14,134 nucleotides of DNA from NCBI GenBank assembly GCA_002363575.1, contig DEWI01000064.1, positions 1 through 14,134 on the forward strand, given 5' to 3'. The position numbers and the translations under genes are program-made. Positions 1-7,358 of this stretch are shown in pieces. The notes under the pieces are model-generated. The model was not told the origin of the DNA. It saw only the letters and a program-made list of their open reading frames with translations, and ran no database searches. Source of the stretch: Verrucomicrobia bacterium UBA3214. GTDB lineage: Bacteria > Verrucomicrobiota > Kiritimatiellia > RFP12 > UBA1067. The number at the start of each line of letters is the position of its first letter. The stretch's first letter is position 1.

Positions 1-28
1 GCGATAGTTTCAACTGCGTGGATATTGT

Positions 29-346
29 TTAGATGCCGCGGGTGGTCGGGCCGTTCTGGAGCGTGGAGAAGTTGCCGCCTTCCTGCTGAGCCTGTTCGTT
101 CGCGTCGATCGAATCGTCAACGCCCTGCTCGCGCATCTCGATCGCCTTGTCGGAAGCGCCCCAGATGGCGCGGCCGATCACGCCGAACATACCCTGCGTG
201 TCGCGTCCGAAGTAGGAGACGGCGGCAACGGTGGCGGCTGCTACGAGCATCGCGACGAGCACGTACTCCATCATGACGGCGCCGGTGTCGTCGCCGAAGA
301 CGCGCTTGAGGATGCGGGCGAACTTGCTGGACTTGATGTTCTTCAT
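29..346 (-). CDS. flp: Flp-type prepilin, 105 aa
   Basis: A class IV prepilin probably forming the Flp pilus fibre. The basic leader (MKNIKSSKFARILKRVFGDDTG) ends at Gly22, followed by AVMMEYVLVAMLVAAATVAAV with Glu at +5 and Tyr at +6, the Flp cleavage and assembly signature. The mature protein would be 83 residues, longer than the 50-60 typical of Flp, because of a hydrophilic Gln/Glu/Asp/Asn-rich C-terminal extension (about residues 68-105). The ATG at 346 has AAGGA about nine bases upstream. Its own sigma-54 promoter lies at 427-443. Only 28 bases follow the stop, so downstream genes such as a prepilin peptidase cannot be assessed. Confidence 0.92.
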   Translation of the reverse strand: MKNIKSSKFARILKRVFGDDTGAVMMEYVLVAMLVAAATVAAVSYFGRDTQGMFGVIGRAIWGASDKAIEMREQGVDDSIDANEQAQQEGGNFSTLQNGPTTRGI

Positions 347-426
347 TGTTTTGTTCCTTTCGGTAGTTGTTCTTTTCAGTGGTTATCAGGAAAAATCTTC
401 GTTTGCGGTTTACGTGAAACTCCTAA

Positions 427-443
427 AGCAGAAAGCGTGCCAA
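427..443 (-). promoter_or_regulatory. Sigma-54 (-24/-12) promoter of the 105-aa prepilin gene
   Basis: The minus strand reads TTGGCACGCTTTCTGCT, with GG (441-440) and GC (429-428) ten bases apart, the third copy of the conserved element. Predicted start is near 416, giving a leader of about 70 bases with an AAGGA before the pilin ATG at 346. Confidence 0.85.
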
Positions 444-456
444 GTCTGGTTTTGTC

Positions 457-508
457 CGTTTTCAATACACATTGCCGTGCGCGGGAGCGTCAAACTGTCT
501 GGAAAACG
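457..508. promoter_or_regulatory. Candidate activator site upstream of the 105-aa pilin promoter
   Basis: CGTTTTC (457-463) and GAAAACG (502-508) form a 7-bp inverted repeat with arm centres 45 bases apart. CGTTTTCAATACA (457-469) resembles CGTTTTCGATACA on the minus strand upstream of cpaB at 12 of 13 positions. Its nearness to the -24 element (about 41 bases from the predicted start) is unusual for an enhancer, so the call is tentative. Confidence 0.28.
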
Positions 509-517
509 TATCGTGAT

Positions 518-736
518 TCATGGTATCGGGAGGGAGAGGCCGCCGGATGCGCGCTGGAAGAAGGCCAGCACGTTCTGGCCAAGCTCGCCGGCGAAGCCGG
601 AGGAAAAATCGAAAAACTCGCGATTCAGGAAGATCGCCAGCGCGGCGGCGATGAACGCCGTCACGACGACATATTCCATTATCATGCTCCCCTTGTCGCC
701 GGTGGAGAACCCGTTCCCTATCATATTGCGTTTCAT
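518..736 (-). CDS. flp: Flp-type prepilin, 72 aa
   Basis: A small class IV prepilin. The leader MKRNMIGNGFSTGDKG ends at Gly16, the expected prepilin-peptidase cleavage site, followed by SMIMEYVVVTAFIAAALAIF with Glu at +5 and Tyr at +6, the Flp signature (G|xxxxEY). The mature protein would be 56 residues, the usual Flp size, with a short aromatic and Pro-ending tail. No Shine-Dalgarno precedes the ATG at 736, and the promoter places the mRNA start almost at the start codon, so this transcript may be leaderless. Later in-frame ATGs would remove part or all of the leader. It differs enough from the 105-aa pilin next to it to suggest a distinct role, for example minor versus major pilin. Confidence 0.85.
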   Translation of the reverse strand: MKRNMIGNGFSTGDKGSMIMEYVVVTAFIAAALAIFLNREFFDFSSGFAGELGQNVLAFFQRASGGLSLPIP

Positions 737-885
737 ACAAGAATCATATCAGCAGAAAGCGTGCCAATGAGTGTTTCCTTCGCCGTGCGGCTTTCCAGCC
801 ATGAGAAACGATTGCAATGGTTCTTTTTGATTTATACAAGATCGGCAGGTTGCCCGTCGCTTCGCGCGTCTTCGCCTCATCGAGA
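737..885. promoter_or_regulatory. Intergenic region upstream of the 72-aa prepilin
   Basis: This 149-base gap holds the sigma-54 promoter at 751-767 and, further upstream, an interrupted palindrome AACgATTGCAATgGTT at 807-822, about 67-82 bases from the predicted start, which could bind the activator or a DNA-bending protein. No convincing terminator for the preceding operon is seen; the best stem there (GGCA-ACC-TGCC) is only 4 bp. Read-through into the pilin genes is therefore possible. Confidence 0.35.
751..767 (-). promoter_or_regulatory. Sigma-54 (-24/-12) promoter of the 72-aa prepilin gene
   Basis: The minus strand reads TTGGCACGCTTTCTGCT, with GG (765-764) and GC (753-752) at exact -24/-12 spacing. 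The 17 bases are identical to those before the 105-aa pilin and the last 16 to those before cpaB. Predicted transcription begins near 740, only about four bases before the pilin ATG at 736. Confidence 0.82.
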
Positions 886-3252
886 TTACTTTACTCCGCT
901 CTTCACCCAGACTTCGCGGACTGTCGCCATGCCGGGGATGCCGGTATCCAGGATTTTCCCGGCGAGTTTCATGCGTTCTTCCGGATCGCTTTCGCTGTCA
1001 TATCTGTCCTTGAGCTGCTTGACCGTCCTGCCGAGCGCGGTGTAGGCGTTCTGGATAGTGCGGCGGTTGGGGTAGCTAGGCTCGTCGGAAAAATATTCGG
1101 CGTAGAGGCCGGCGATAATCTGCGCGCGATCCATATTGCCGCGGCTCTTCGCGATGTTGGCCTTGGCGCGCAGCCATGCGATGAGCGCGTCGCGCCTGGC
1201 GAGGACGTCGGCGCTCAGCGTGTAGAGACGCCCGAGCTTGCCGGATTTCAGTCTCGCCAAATCCCCTGCGGACATCTCCTTCTTGTTCATGAAATCCACG
1301 AAGAGCCGGACTTGCCCGAACAGCGCCACGGCTTCCTGGACTTTGGCGGGGAAGCGCCCGCTGAGATCCATCTGCACTATCGGCTGGTCCGGCGGACGCT
1401 GGAGAATATCGCGCGTATATTCGATGCAGACCATCTCGTCATAGACGCTCGTAGGATCGGCGCGGCTGGCGTTCGGGAATTTCGCGCCGGGCGCGAAGCA
1501 ATCGAACGCCAGCACTTTCTCCCACTCCTTCTTGCTGGTGACGTAATTGACGAGCGCGCCGCAGTTGCCGTCGCGCATTCCGGAAGCCTCCATCACCTGC
1601 GTCATCTTCATGAGATTGGCGGCGATGCGCACGTATTTCTCGTGACGCTCGAGCATCTCGCGGCGGATATCCGAAGCCTTCGGAGAAATCGCGCATTCGC
1701 CGACGCCCGGCAGCTCCAGCGCATCCTTGCCCGCCGCACGCACGACATTCGCGAAGTTCATGTCGCAAATATCGGCAAGCTCCTTTTCCAGCGCGTCTTG
1801 CGCGGCGGCGAGCTTCTCCATCACCGGGACGATCTTGGCGGCATGGCCGCGGAGCGATGCGGATTTGCCGCTCTTTGCGACATTGCGGAGCTTTTCGACC
1901 GTTTCGCCTATATCCGTAGAAGCGTTCATGCCCTCGACGATGGCATCGACTTCATCGACGCTCTGCAAAATGCCATGGAGGGATTTCGAGAACTCCGCCA
2001 TGGCGTTCGCCGTCTCGGAAAGATACGGCGCGGAAGCAAGGCGCGCGTCCTTGTCGGCGAGCGCGTCGTCTAGCCGCCGGGAAAGCGCGACCAGGCGGTC
2101 TTTCGAGAGGACTTTCGCTTCGGCGCTCTCGACCATATCCTTGGCTTCGTATAGCAGATCGAGGATGTTGCCGGCGAACTCCGCCTTGCGCAGCTCGATT
2201 TCCTCCGCGTCGCTGTTCCAGGTCCAGCCGCTTCGCGCCGCCGGATGCAGGAGGATGGCGAGGTTCTTGCGGGCGTCGCGGATGGCGCCGTCGGCAAGCA
2301 GCGCCCTGACGCGCTTCCAGCCTTCGCATGTCGATGTCCACGCAGCGAGACTGGCGCGCTCGATTTCCAGACGCTCGCGCACGGAATCGGTGGTCGCGTC
2401 GCGGCAACGCTCGACTTCGTCGAGGGCGCGGGCGGCGGCGGAGAACTTCTCGGCCACGGCAAAGGCGCGCGCCTGCGAGAAAAACGTGTCCGCCACCGGC
2501 AGAGTCCAGAGATACACGGCGTAGGCGAGCGCAAGCACCGCCGCCGTCACGGCGATCGCGACGAGTTTCGCCCAGATGTGCGGATTCGGATCCGGGTAGC
2601 GCTTGTCGTGGAACATCAGCTCGAAGTACGCGATCGAAATCTTGTCGCGATGCTTGAGGAGGCGCTCTTTCTTGACTTGCTCGCCGTTCACGAAGGTGCC
2701 GTTGCGGCTGCCTAGATCCTCTATCCAGCATTCCCCGCCGGGCCGGAGCTTGAAGACCGCATGACGCCGCGAGACGCTCGCGTCGCAAAGCCGGAGATCG
2801 CTGGAGGGGTCGAGACCGACCGTGAACTCGTCGCGCGCGGCGCCGTTGCGCGGCTTGATCTCCACCATCTTGCCGATGGCGTCGCCGCTCATGTACTGCA
2901 GGCGGTGGAAACCATCGCGGCGCACGCGCTTTTTGACGTTCTGCTCTTCGAAGACGATTCTGTAGTTGCCGATCGCGTAGTACGTGCCGAAAGAGATTTT
3001 CACCGGCTTTTCAAGCCTGCGACCGTACAGGAAAGTCCCGTTCCTGCTCTGGAGGTCGGCGAGATAGAGCGATCTGCCCTTCCAGTAGATTCTTGCATGG
3101 TGCGCGCTGACCATCTGGTCTTCCGCCGGAGTGCGCAAGGCGCAGGAATGCGAACGCCCGGCCTCGATGGCTTGGCAGCCGGCGGTCAAAACCGTCTCCG
3201 CGATGCACTCGCCTCCGGAGAGCAACCTCGCTTTTACCGTTCTTTTTTGCAT
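886..3252 (-). CDS. Bitopic protein with two N-terminal FHA domains
   Basis: A 788-aa protein with no recognised family name. FHA1 is about residues 5-103 (G32-R33, S49-x-x-H52, SRNGTF 69-74; complete key residues) and FHA2 about 125-215 (SRRH 161-164, GSRNGTFVNG 181-190), but FHA2 has Gly-Leu (146-147) where the phosphate-contacting Arg is expected. One membrane helix (227-250, WAKLVAIAVTAAVLALAYAV) separates the cytoplasmic FHA pair from a C-terminal region of about 535 residues that looks almost wholly alpha-helical (many Ala/Glu/Arg/Lys heptad-like stretches, for example 380-500) and probably lies in the periplasm. The start at ATG 3252 lies inside the end of the preceding gene (19-base overlap), indicating translational coupling; longer upstream readings are antisense-like overlap. 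It is the last gene of the long operon, before the two pilin genes. Partnership with the 719-aa protein is inferred. Confidence 0.87.
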   Translation of the reverse strand: MQKRTVKARLLSGGECIAETVLTAGCQAIEAGRSHSCALRTPAEDQMVSAHHARIYWKGRSLYLADLQSRNGTFLYGRRLEKPVKISFGTYYAIGNYRIVFEEQNVKKRVRRDGFHRLQYMSGDAIGKMVEIKPRNGAARDEFTVGLDPSSDLRLCDASVSRRHAVFKLRPGGECWIEDLGSRNGTFVNGEQVKKERLLKHRDKISIAYFELMFHDKRYPDPNPHIWAKLVAIAVTAAVLALAYAVYLWTLPVADTFFSQARAFAVAEKFSAAARALDEVERCRDATTDSVRERLEIERASLAAWTSTCEGWKRVRALLADGAIRDARKNLAILLHPAARSGWTWNSDAEEIELRKAEFAGNILDLLYEAKDMVESAEAKVLSKDRLVALSRRLDDALADKDARLASAPYLSETANAMAEFSKSLHGILQSVDEVDAIVEGMNASTDIGETVEKLRNVAKSGKSASLRGHAAKIVPVMEKLAAAQDALEKELADICDMNFANVVRAAGKDALELPGVGECAISPKASDIRREMLERHEKYVRIAANLMKMTQVMEASGMRDGNCGALVNYVTSKKEWEKVLAFDCFAPGAKFPNASRADPTSVYDEMVCIEYTRDILQRPPDQPIVQMDLSGRFPAKVQEAVALFGQVRLFVDFMNKKEMSAGDLARLKSGKLGRLYTLSADVLARRDALIAWLRAKANIAKSRGNMDRAQIIAGLYAEYFSDEPSYPNRRTIQNAYTALGRTVKQLKDRYDSESDPEERMKLAGKILDTGIPGMATVREVWVKSGVK

Positions 3253-5393
3253 GTCCAATTCTGCGGGTTGTTGAAGATTGCGCTGTGGCGGTCGCGCTCG
3301 TCCGCGCCGAAGATCGCCTTGCATTCGGCGAACACTTCCTGCATGCCGCGCGTGTCGCCGTTCGTCCGGTAGTTGGCGAAAGCGAAAAGTTTCTGATTGT
3401 AGAGCGCCGCCTTCCGGGCGCGGAATTCGGCGAGCAGCGCCACCGCTTCTTCCTTGTCGGCGCCTTGCGAACTCCACGTTGCCGCCATTAGAGTGTCGAT
3501 GGTCTTTTCGAGTTCGCGCCAATCGGAAATGCGCTCGCGATCGAGCAGGCGCCTCGCCGCGCTCTTCAGCGACGGGATGTCGCGATCGCGCAAAAGCCCT
3601 GCCGCGCCCGGCGATTCCCAGCGCGCGATGTTGAACTCTTTGTAAACGGCGAGATTCGGATTCTCGCGCATTATCCAGCTCGCCCGCACCCAATGCTTCT
3701 CCGGGAATTCGCGCCGCAGGATATAGGCGGTGTCGCCATTGCGGAAATACAGCGCGGTGCCGTGCCACGCCATTTTCTGGCGCTGCAAGGTGTATTCGCC
3801 CAGTATGCAGGCCATGCCGTGCGAAGACGCCGCAACGTAGAAATTGCGGCCGTAGAAGTCCTCGAAGAACAATACGTCGCGCGCGCCGGCGGGGCCGCCC
3901 GTGAAGACGAGGTTTTCAGCGGCCGCCGCTTCCTTGCGCCATGCGTCGTAGGACTCCGCAAGCGAAAGCTCCAGCTCGGCCGGCGATGTGCGCACGGCGA
4001 ACGAAAGCCTGTACGGGACATCGCGGTTGCGGCCATGGTAGGTGAAGACGCTGAAAACGCCGCCGTCTTCCAGCTCGCGCATCGCGCCTCCCGTCCCGCG
4101 GGGATAATAGATATCGAGGATGTGCGCGCCGAAGGCATCGAAGATTTGGCGACTCTTGATATCAGGGCGCTTGCCGGCCATCGGAAAATTGACGAGCTGC
4201 TGATCGACCGGCCTCATCACCCACAGCGCCGCCGCCGCCACGACGAGAAGCAACGCCACGAGGAATGCGCGCAGCATGCTCTTGCCGCGCTTCTTCGCCT
4301 CGGCGCGCTCCTTGCGCTTTATCTGCTCCTCGACAAGCATCTTTGGATCGACCATTACCGTCCCGTCGAACACGACCGTCTTGCCGCTGGCGGGGTCTCT
4401 GCCCTGCGCGACTCCGGAAGTGGAAGTCTGGCCGGCGCCGCCGAAATCCGGGACGCCGCTGCTGGGCGTTTCTTCTGCATCGCGGGCTTCTCGCGGAGAA
4501 TTGATTTGCGGGCCGGGCTTGTCAATGGCCGCCCAACCGCCGACGACCGGAGGATTTATGCCGCTGGAGGCCGTCGGCCGTCCGTCATCGCCGGCGACAG
4601 GATCGCCTGGTTGCGGTATGCGCGGCATGTGCGCGGGGCCGCCGGGACCGAATGTGCCGGAATCGTCGAATGGCGCTTCGTAAAGCTCGCCTTCCCCGGA
4701 ACCGGAGTTCGCCGCCGCGCTCTCGGCAGGACGCGGCGGCACAGGCGCTTGCGTGCGCGGCGGATGTATCCGCGGCACGGAAGGCGCTTCCAGCACGGCC
4801 ATGCCGGGCGAAACCGTCGCGCCTGTCGCCATGCCCGCAGCGATTGTCGCTTCGGTCTGCATCCCGGGCGAGATCGTAGCGCCGGTGGCCATGCCGGGCG
4901 CGATTGTCGCTTCGGTCAGCATGCCGGGCGAAACCGTTGCGCCTGTCGCCATCCCCGGCGAGATCGTAGCGCCGGTGGCCATGCCGGGAGCGATTGTCTC
5001 GCCGGTGGAAGACGCCGCGTCGTCCATCGCCTGCGTAGCGCCGTCGGCATCGTCTGGCTGCTCGAACTCCGGGAGGGCTTTTATCCGGAAGCGAACGACT
5101 CCGCCGAGCATGACTTCGTCGTTTCTGTGCAGAAGCACGCTTTCGCCGCTGTTGTATTTGCGCTCGTTCACCGTCATGCCGAGGCTGCTCAGGCATGTTG
5201 CGTAGAAGCCGTCGTCGCGGCGCGCGATTTCCATGTGGCGGCGCGAAACGTCCCCCTCTTCGAGATTGACATCGACATGGTTGTGCGCCGAGCGCCCGAA
5301 CAGAATCGGGTGCTCGTAGGCGATCGCCAGCGTCTCGTCGAGCTTGGCGTAGTCTTTGCGCCGCGTGAAATTTATGACAAGTTCATTGGACAT
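3234..5393 (-). CDS. Bitopic FHA-domain protein with Thr/Pro repeat linker
   Basis: A 719-aa protein that I do not recognise as a named Tad component. Residues 1-110 are a divergent FHA domain (G33-R34, SRRH 50-53), but the SRNG motif is degraded to SSLG (69-72). Residues 131-200 are seven 10-residue repeats of the form GAT(I/V)(S/A)PGMAT. A long Pro/Gly/Ala-rich disordered linker follows to about 340, ending in KTVVFDGTVMVDP, then a charged juxtamembrane segment, one membrane helix (373-393) and a 325-residue C-terminal domain, most likely periplasmic. The start at ATG 5393 has GGGGAG eight bases upstream; longer open frames run into tadC. The gene overlaps the next FHA-membrane gene by 19 bases, so the pair is translationally coupled. 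The FHA-TM-periplasm layout resembles SctD-type ring proteins; a link between CpaF and the periplasmic apparatus is inferred. Confidence 0.85.
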   Translation of the reverse strand: MSNELVINFTRRKDYAKLDETLAIAYEHPILFGRSAHNHVDVNLEEGDVSRRHMEIARRDDGFYATCLSSLGMTVNERKYNSGESVLLHRNDEVMLGGVVRFRIKALPEFEQPDDADGATQAMDDAASSTGETIAPGMATGATISPGMATGATVSPGMLTEATIAPGMATGATISPGMQTEATIAAGMATGATVSPGMAVLEAPSVPRIHPPRTQAPVPPRPAESAAANSGSGEGELYEAPFDDSGTFGPGGPAHMPRIPQPGDPVAGDDGRPTASSGINPPVVGGWAAIDKPGPQINSPREARDAEETPSSGVPDFGGAGQTSTSGVAQGRDPASGKTVVFDGTVMVDPKMLVEEQIKRKERAEAKKRGKSMLRAFLVALLLVVAAAALWVMRPVDQQLVNFPMAGKRPDIKSRQIFDAFGAHILDIYYPRGTGGAMRELEDGGVFSVFTYHGRNRDVPYRLSFAVRTSPAELELSLAESYDAWRKEAAAAENLVFTGGPAGARDVLFFEDFYGRNFYVAASSHGMACILGEYTLQRQKMAWHGTALYFRNGDTAYILRREFPEKHWVRASWIMRENPNLAVYKEFNIARWESPGAAGLLRDRDIPSLKSAARRLLDRERISDWRELEKTIDTLMAATWSSQGADKEEAVALLAEFRARKAALYNQKLFAFANYRTNGDTRGMQEVFAECKAIFGADERDRHSAIFNNPQNWTCKKER
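4794..5003 (-). repeat. Seven tandem 30-bp repeats (10-residue Thr/Pro units)
   Basis: Exactly seven in-frame 30-base units encode residues 131-200 of the 719-aa FHA protein, each a variant of GAT(I/V)(S/A)PGMAT. By nucleotide identity, units one and five from the low-coordinate side differ at one base and units three and six differ at one base, a higher-order pattern pointing to recent duplication by slippage or unequal recombination. All changes keep the reading frame. Each unit has one or two Thr residues, usually followed by a Ser/Ala-Pro pair. Confidence 0.9.
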
Positions 5394-5416
5394 TTCGCCA
5401 CTCCCCGGAGCAATCG

Positions 5417-6391
5417 TTAATGCGTTGTGATATACTCCTGCAGACCCATCGCCTTGTATTTCAGCACTACAGGCGTGATGATCACGATGAATACCGCCGG
5501 CATGATGAAACAGACTAGCGGGACGATCATCACCGACGGCGCGCGCGCCGCCTTGCGCTCGGCATACGCAAAGCGCATCTTCCGCAGATCCTTGCCTTGC
5601 CGCTTGAGCGTGTCGGCGATGGACGCGCCTATCTCCGTCCCGTACGCGACGATGCCGACGAACGCCGTGAACGCCTCGAGCTGGATTCGCTTGGCCATGT
5701 CGCGCAAGGCATCGATGAAAGGCTTGTGCATCGTCACGTCGTTCAGCACGGTGGTGAATTCCTCCTCGAGAGCCCCGCCGCTCTTCAATTCGGTGTAATA
5801 GCGGACGGCTGCGCCGAAATCCAGCCCGGAGCGCATCGCGCTTCCTATAAGATCGATGGCGAACGGCAGCTGGCGCGTCAATTCCGCCTGGCGGTGCTCC
5901 GCGCGCGCCGCGAGGTCCTGGCCGGGCAGGAACCACCCGACGACCGCCAGCATGGAAATTACGCAGAAATTCCAGGCTGGCTTCATTTCCGGTATGAGCA
6001 GCATTATCGCGAAGCAGGCGAGCGCCCCGGCGACAAGCATGGCAAGCGTCAGGAAAAACATGCAGGCGAAGACGCGCTTGCCGTTCAGAGGAAGCGCCGC
6101 GACTTTCGCAAGGGATTCATAGCGCGCCGCGGACAGCGGCATCATCTTCGCGAGCGTCGCGCCTACAGTATCCTCGAAAGCGATCGACATGCTCCAAAAG
6201 AATTTGAAGACCGGCGGAAGGCGCTTCCATCCAGGCTCGTGCTTCGCATCGAACTCGCCGGCGATGTCGCCGCCCATGAACGCCCTCGCGCCCATGAAGA
6301 CCGCCCCTGCCACGAGCAGATACGCGATAATCTCTTCTATGCTGATAGTCATCGTATGGTTTTGCAGAGGGTGGTTGTCAAAGGCGGGCAT
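5417..6391 (-). CDS. tadC: Tad inner-membrane platform protein TadC
   Basis: Second T2SSF-family platform protein, 324 aa from the first ATG. Membrane segments lie at about 20-38, 106-134, 141-156 and 287-310. The T2SSF domain (about 170-285) contains QLPFAIDLIGSAMRSGLDF and AYGTEIGASIADTLKRQGKD, typical of TadC. Two ATGs are possible: 6391, 24 bases after tadB, and 6352 (MTISIEEIIAYLL), which removes 13 hydrophilic residues; neither has a convincing Shine-Dalgarno, so coupling to tadB translation is likely. The gene ends 23 bases before the first FHA-membrane protein. Confidence 0.9.
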   Translation of the reverse strand: MPAFDNHPLQNHTMTISIEEIIAYLLVAGAVFMGARAFMGGDIAGEFDAKHEPGWKRLPPVFKFFWSMSIAFEDTVGATLAKMMPLSAARYESLAKVAALPLNGKRVFACMFFLTLAMLVAGALACFAIMLLIPEMKPAWNFCVISMLAVVGWFLPGQDLAARAEHRQAELTRQLPFAIDLIGSAMRSGLDFGAAVRYYTELKSGGALEEEFTTVLNDVTMHKPFIDALRDMAKRIQLEAFTAFVGIVAYGTEIGASIADTLKRQGKDLRKMRFAYAERKAARAPSVMIVPLVCFIMPAVFIVIITPVVLKYKAMGLQEYITTH

Positions 6392-6415
6392 GCCGCCGGA
6401 ACTCGCAGGCTTTCT

Positions 6416-7309
6416 TCAGACTTCGATCGAGGTTATGCGTTTGATTGTCACGAACCCGATCACCTCGAAAACGCCGGCCGCCGCGATCGCGCACCACCCG
6501 TGGACGGTGGTGAAGAGCGGCTCCATGAAATCGGGCTGGATCAGCGAAAAGAGGAAAAGCGAAAACACCGGCGCCAGCGAAAGCACAAGCCCCTCGAAGC
6601 GCCCCTGCGTCGTAAGCGTCTTGAGCTTCTCCTTGAACTCCGTGCGCCCGCGTATCATCTCCACCATCTCCTCCAGGACTTCGCTGAGGCTTCCGCCAGT
6701 CTGCGTAGTGAGCTTTACGGCGCTCGCCAGGAGCTGCATGTCTTCGCAGGGCATGCGCTCTGCGAGGCGCTCCAGCGCCCTGTCGAGCGGCACGCGCAGC
6801 TCGTAGTCTCTGCGGACGATCAGGAGTTCCTCGCGCATCGTGCCAGTCATGCGTTCGGTCAGGCGCTCGAGCGCCTGCGGAAGAGCCATGCCGGCTTTCA
6901 ATGCGCTGGAAAGCCCCGCCGTCAAATCTAGCACGCGAGACTCGAAATCGGCCGTGCGGCGCGCGACGCGGAAATTGTAGTATATCCGGGGGATTCTCCA
7001 GCCGCCGTAGCCGAAGATCGCGCCCATCGCCAGCAGGAAGAACGGCTGCACGAAGCCGAAGGCGGCGAATGCCGCCGGCACGGCGAAGCCAGGCAGCAGA
7101 CCGCTCGCCAGCTGCAGCCGGAACAGCGTGCCGGGCGATACGAAACGCTCGAGCTGCGTCTTCTGGCGACCGTCCTTCTCCGTGAGATTTTCGAAGTCGA
7201 GTTTGGCGCTTTCCGCCATGCCGGCCGCCCTCGCGGTCGTCCACAGCACCATAGCGATCGCCAGCGTCGCCGCAAAGACAAGCAGATAGACTATGTACTC
7301 GTAGCTCAT
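6416..7309 (-). CDS. tadB: Tad inner-membrane platform protein TadB
   Basis: A 297-aa polytopic protein of the type II secretion F family, expected to form the pilus assembly platform with TadC. Hydrophobic segments are visible at about 4-26, 68-104 (probably two closely spaced helices), 243-262 and 268-290. The cytoplasmic T2SSF domain (about 120-240) contains LSSALKAGMALPQALERLTER and AVKLTTQTGGSLSEVLEEM, the usual F-domain pattern. The start at ATG 7309 has AGGA nine bases upstream, 49 bases after cpaF. The order cpaF-tadB-tadC is the standard Tad arrangement. Confidence 0.92.
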   Translation of the reverse strand: MSYEYIVYLLVFAATLAIAMVLWTTARAAGMAESAKLDFENLTEKDGRQKTQLERFVSPGTLFRLQLASGLLPGFAVPAAFAAFGFVQPFFLLAMGAIFGYGGWRIPRIYYNFRVARRTADFESRVLDLTAGLSSALKAGMALPQALERLTERMTGTMREELLIVRRDYELRVPLDRALERLAERMPCEDMQLLASAVKLTTQTGGSLSEVLEEMVEMIRGRTEFKEKLKTLTTQGRFEGLVLSLAPVFSLFLFSLIQPDFMEPLFTTVHGWCAIAAAGVFEVIGFVTIKRITSIEV

Positions 7310-7358
7310 CGGTCGTTATCCTGTATGGCGGTGGATGCTGTGTCGCAGAGATCGGGCT

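Noticed and set aside
770..886. Terminator after the long pilus operon
   Set aside because: Only 4-bp stems (GGCA-ACC-TGCC and GGCT-GGAA-AGCC) without proper T-runs are present. Not enough to call.
3253..3768. N-terminal extension of the 788-aa double-FHA protein
   Set aside because: The added sequence is the out-of-frame reading of the preceding FHA gene. The FHA fold begins right after the ATG at 3252.
4794..5003. CRISPR-like array of 30-bp repeats
   Set aside because: Units are directly adjacent without spacers, vary in sequence and are in frame inside a coding gene. This is a peptide repeat.
3693..5420. 575-codon open frame on the plus strand
   Set aside because: It runs antisense to the well-supported 719-aa FHA protein. 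Its translation is Arg/Ala/His-rich with no domain pattern, as expected for the opposite strand of GC-biased codons.
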